From the NCBI RefSeq assembly GCF_010731735.1, contig NZ_AP022588.1:1-64000 (forward strand): a DNA stretch of 64,000 bases. The letters run 5' to 3'. Below, one piece after another: positions 62,228 through 64,000 of the stretch. How positions within the stretch are numbered: position 1 is the stretch's first letter; each line of letters opens with the position of its first letter. Source of the DNA: Mycolicibacterium sediminis (GTDB taxonomy: Bacteria > Actinomycetota > Actinomycetes > Mycobacteriales > Mycobacteriaceae). Position numbers and translations under genes: made by a program. Under the pieces are notes generated by a model. It did no database searches, was not told the origin of the DNA, and worked only from the letters and a program-made list of their open reading frames with translations.

Positions 62228-64000
62228 CCGAACAGCCTGGGCAGCACGCCCTCCGACGTGCTCCGCAACTCGTCAAGACTGACCGTGAACTGGCCCTGCA
62301 CCTCGACGGCGTCGCTCCCGTCGTCGACGACGCCGATCCGCTCGGCCGGCAGTCCGCGCGCCTCGCACATCGCGCGGAACCTGCTCTCCTCGGTGCGCGG
62401 GACGGCGACGAGCACGCGGCCCGTCGACTCCGAGAACAGGAACGCGAAGGGGTCGACGTCCTCGGGAAGGATGAGCCGGCAACCTGTTTCGCCGGCCAGC
62501 GCCGCCTCCACGACGGTTTGGATGAGGCCGCCCTCGCTGACGTCGTGGGCGGCCGAGACCAGTCCGTCGCGTGACGCCGAGATCAGCACCTCGGAGAGCA
62601 GCTTCTCGCGGTCGAGGTCGACGGTCGGCGGCATCCCTCCCAGGTGGTCGGCGGTGACCTGCGCCCAGATCGAGCCGTCGAACTCGTCGCGGGTGTCGCC
62701 CAGCAGCATCAGCGTCTCACCGGGCTCGACGCCCAGGCCGGTCGGGATGCGCCGCGCGACGTCGTCGAGGACGCCGAGGACACCGACCACGGGGGTCGGG
62801 TGGATCGCGGTGGTGCCGGTCTGGTTGTAGAAGCTCACGTTGCCGCCGGTGACCGGAATACCCAGCGTCACACAGCCATCCGCCAGACCGCGGACGGCCT
62901 GGCTGAACTGCCACATGACGGCGGGGTCCTCGGGCGAGCCGAAGTTCAGGCAGTTGGTGACGGCGATCGGGGTGGCGCCGGTGACCGCGACGTTGCGGTA
63001 GGCCTCGGCGAGGGCGAGCTGCGCGCCGGTGTACGGATCGAGCTTGGTGTACCGACCGGAGGCGTCGGTGGCGATGGCGATGCCGCGGCCGGTGCGCTCG
63101 TCGATGCGGATGACGCCGCCGTCGGCGTGCTCGGCGAGGACGGTGTTGCCGCGCACGTAGCGGTCGTACTGCTCGGTGATGAAGGCGCGGCTGCACAGGT
63201 GCGGGCTGCCCAGCAGCTCGAGCAGCGTGGCGCGCAACTCCTCGCCCGTGGCGGGCCTCGGCAGGTGCGCGGTGGTGTCGGCGTTGAGCCGGTCCTGGGT
63301 GTCCGGCCGCTCGACGGGGCGCTCGTACACCGGACCCTCGTGGGCGACGGTGCGCGGCGGCACGTCGACGACGGTCTCGCCGTGCCAGGTGATCTCGAGG
63401 CGGTCGCCGTCGGTGACCTCACCGATGACGGTGGCGAGCACCTCCCACTTGCGGCACACCGCCATGAACTTCTCGACGTTCTCGGGTGCGACGACGGCGC
63501 ACATGCGTTCCTGCGACTCGCTCGACAGGATCTCCGCCGGCGTCATGTTCTCCGCGCGCAGGGCCACCTTGTCCAGCTCGATGGACATGCCGCCATCGCC
63601 GGCTGCGGCGAGTTCGGACGTCGCACAGGACAATCCGGCTCCACCGAGGTCCTGGATGCCGATGACCAGGCCGGCCGCATACAGCTCGAGGCAGCACTCG
63701 ATGAGGACCTTCTCCATGAAGGGGTCGCCCACCTGCACGCTCGGCAGCTTCTTGCGGCCGGGACCCTCGCCCTCGTCGCCGCCGAAGGTCTCGCTCGCGA
63801 GCACCGAGACGCCGCCGATGCCGTCCAGGCCGGTCCGCGCGCCGAACAGGATGATCTTGTTGCCGGCGCCGGAGGCGAACGCGAGGTGCAGATCCTCGGT
63901 GCGCAGCGCGCCGACACAGAGCGCGTTGACGAGCGGGTTGCCCGCGTAGCAGGGGTCGAAGACCGTCTCGCCGCCGATGTTGGGCAGCCCCAGCGAGTTC
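62224..64000 (-). CDS. purL: PurL, FGAM synthase subunit II (3' part, start beyond the window)
   Basis: ATP-dependent amidation of FGAR to FGAM, purine step four. The frame is open to the window edge and covers about 591 codons of the expected 750. From the edge: [97 protein letters not shown] and [19 protein letters not shown], all PurL motifs. The stop lies at 62224-62226. It leads into the hydrolase and CPBP genes with overlaps. Confidence 0.95.
   Translation of the reverse strand, partial: NSLGLPNIGGETVFDPCYAGNPLVNALCVGALRTEDLHLAFASGAGNKIILFGARTGLDGIGGVSVLASETFGGDEGEGPGRKKLPSVQVGDPFMEKVLIECCLELYAAGLVIGIQDLGGAGLSCATSELAAAGDGGMSIELDKVALRAENMTPAEILSSESQERMCAVVAPENVEKFMAVCRKWEVLATVIGEVTDGDRLEITWHGETVVDVPPRTVAHEGPVYERPVERPDTQDRLNADTTAHLPRPATGEELRATLLELLGSPHLCSRAFITEQYDRYVRGNTVLAEHADGGVIRIDERTGRGIAIATDASGRYTKLDPYTGAQLALAEAYRNVAVTGATPIAVTNCLNFGSPEDPAVMWQFSQAVRGLADGCVTLGIPVTGGNVSFYNQTGTTAIHPTPVVGVLGVLDDVARRIPTGLGVEPGETLMLLGDTRDEFDGSIWAQVTADHLGGMPPTVDLDREKLLSEVLISASRDGLVSAAHDVSEGGLIQTVVEAALAGETGCRLILPEDVDPFAFLFSESTGRVLVAVPRTEESRFRAMCEARGLPAERIGVVDDGSDAVEVQGQFTVSLDELRSTSEGVLPRLFG

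Overview
The window looks like a chromosomal segment of a mycobacterium, probably a fast-growing Mycolicibacterium. It is very GC-rich throughout. Its gene order matches, in reverse, the Mycobacterium tuberculosis Rv0803-Rv0867c interval as I remember it: rpfA, moaE2-mog-moaC2, Rv0862c, ercc3, fadBA, dapC, far, desA1, dus, phoY2, phoT, mshD, glnR, lmeA, thiX, cysA2, sseC2, Rv0813c, Rv0812, ygfZ, purM, purF, purL. Many F420/flavin enzymes, DesA1, MshD and mycobacterial START and LCP proteins support this. I see no insertion sequence, prophage, integrase or CRISPR array.

Layout. 1-6.7 kb: the tail of rpfA, a molybdopterin operon on the minus strand, and two XPB-type helicase genes. Reading frames here are broken about twenty times up to about 5265 and not once that I noticed afterwards, so sequence error is likelier than decay. 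6.7-12.5 kb: small secreted proteins, a LysR/SDR pair, F420-type oxidoreductases. 12.6-16 kb: fadB-fadA beta-oxidation genes. 16-20 kb: OYE reductase, ridA with a divergent MarR regulator, dapC. 20-28.9 kb: LLM enzyme, far between two START-domain genes, zwf, a zinc finger and cation exporter, an FAD oxidoreductase, two TetR regulators. 29.1-29.7 kb: tRNA-Phe, Asp, Glu on the minus strand and tRNA-Lys on the plus strand. 30-38 kb: protein kinase, MpaB-type oxygenase, TetR, desA1, dus, an LCP cell-wall ligase. 38-44.6 kb: a phosphate island (phoY2 and pstSCAB), each arm with an 11-bp-periodic PHO box. 44.7-50.8 kb: mshD, glnR, lmeA, thiX, then a sulfur operon led by a polycysteine leader peptide. 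50.8-64 kb: lipase with a structured upstream region, pabC-like gene, ygfZ, purine genes purM, purF, purL, and membrane enzymes.

The strongest regulatory signals are the leaderless polycysteine leader (47875-47967), paired PHO boxes at pstS and phoY2, palindromes between divergent regulator/target pairs, and a repeated leaderless-promoter signature (TAGGCT-like -10 six to eight bases before the start codon). A possible undescribed element is the structured transcript candidate at 52060-52265 upstream of the lipase gene. A 31-residue membrane ORF coupled to the nitrobindin gene is also easily missed.
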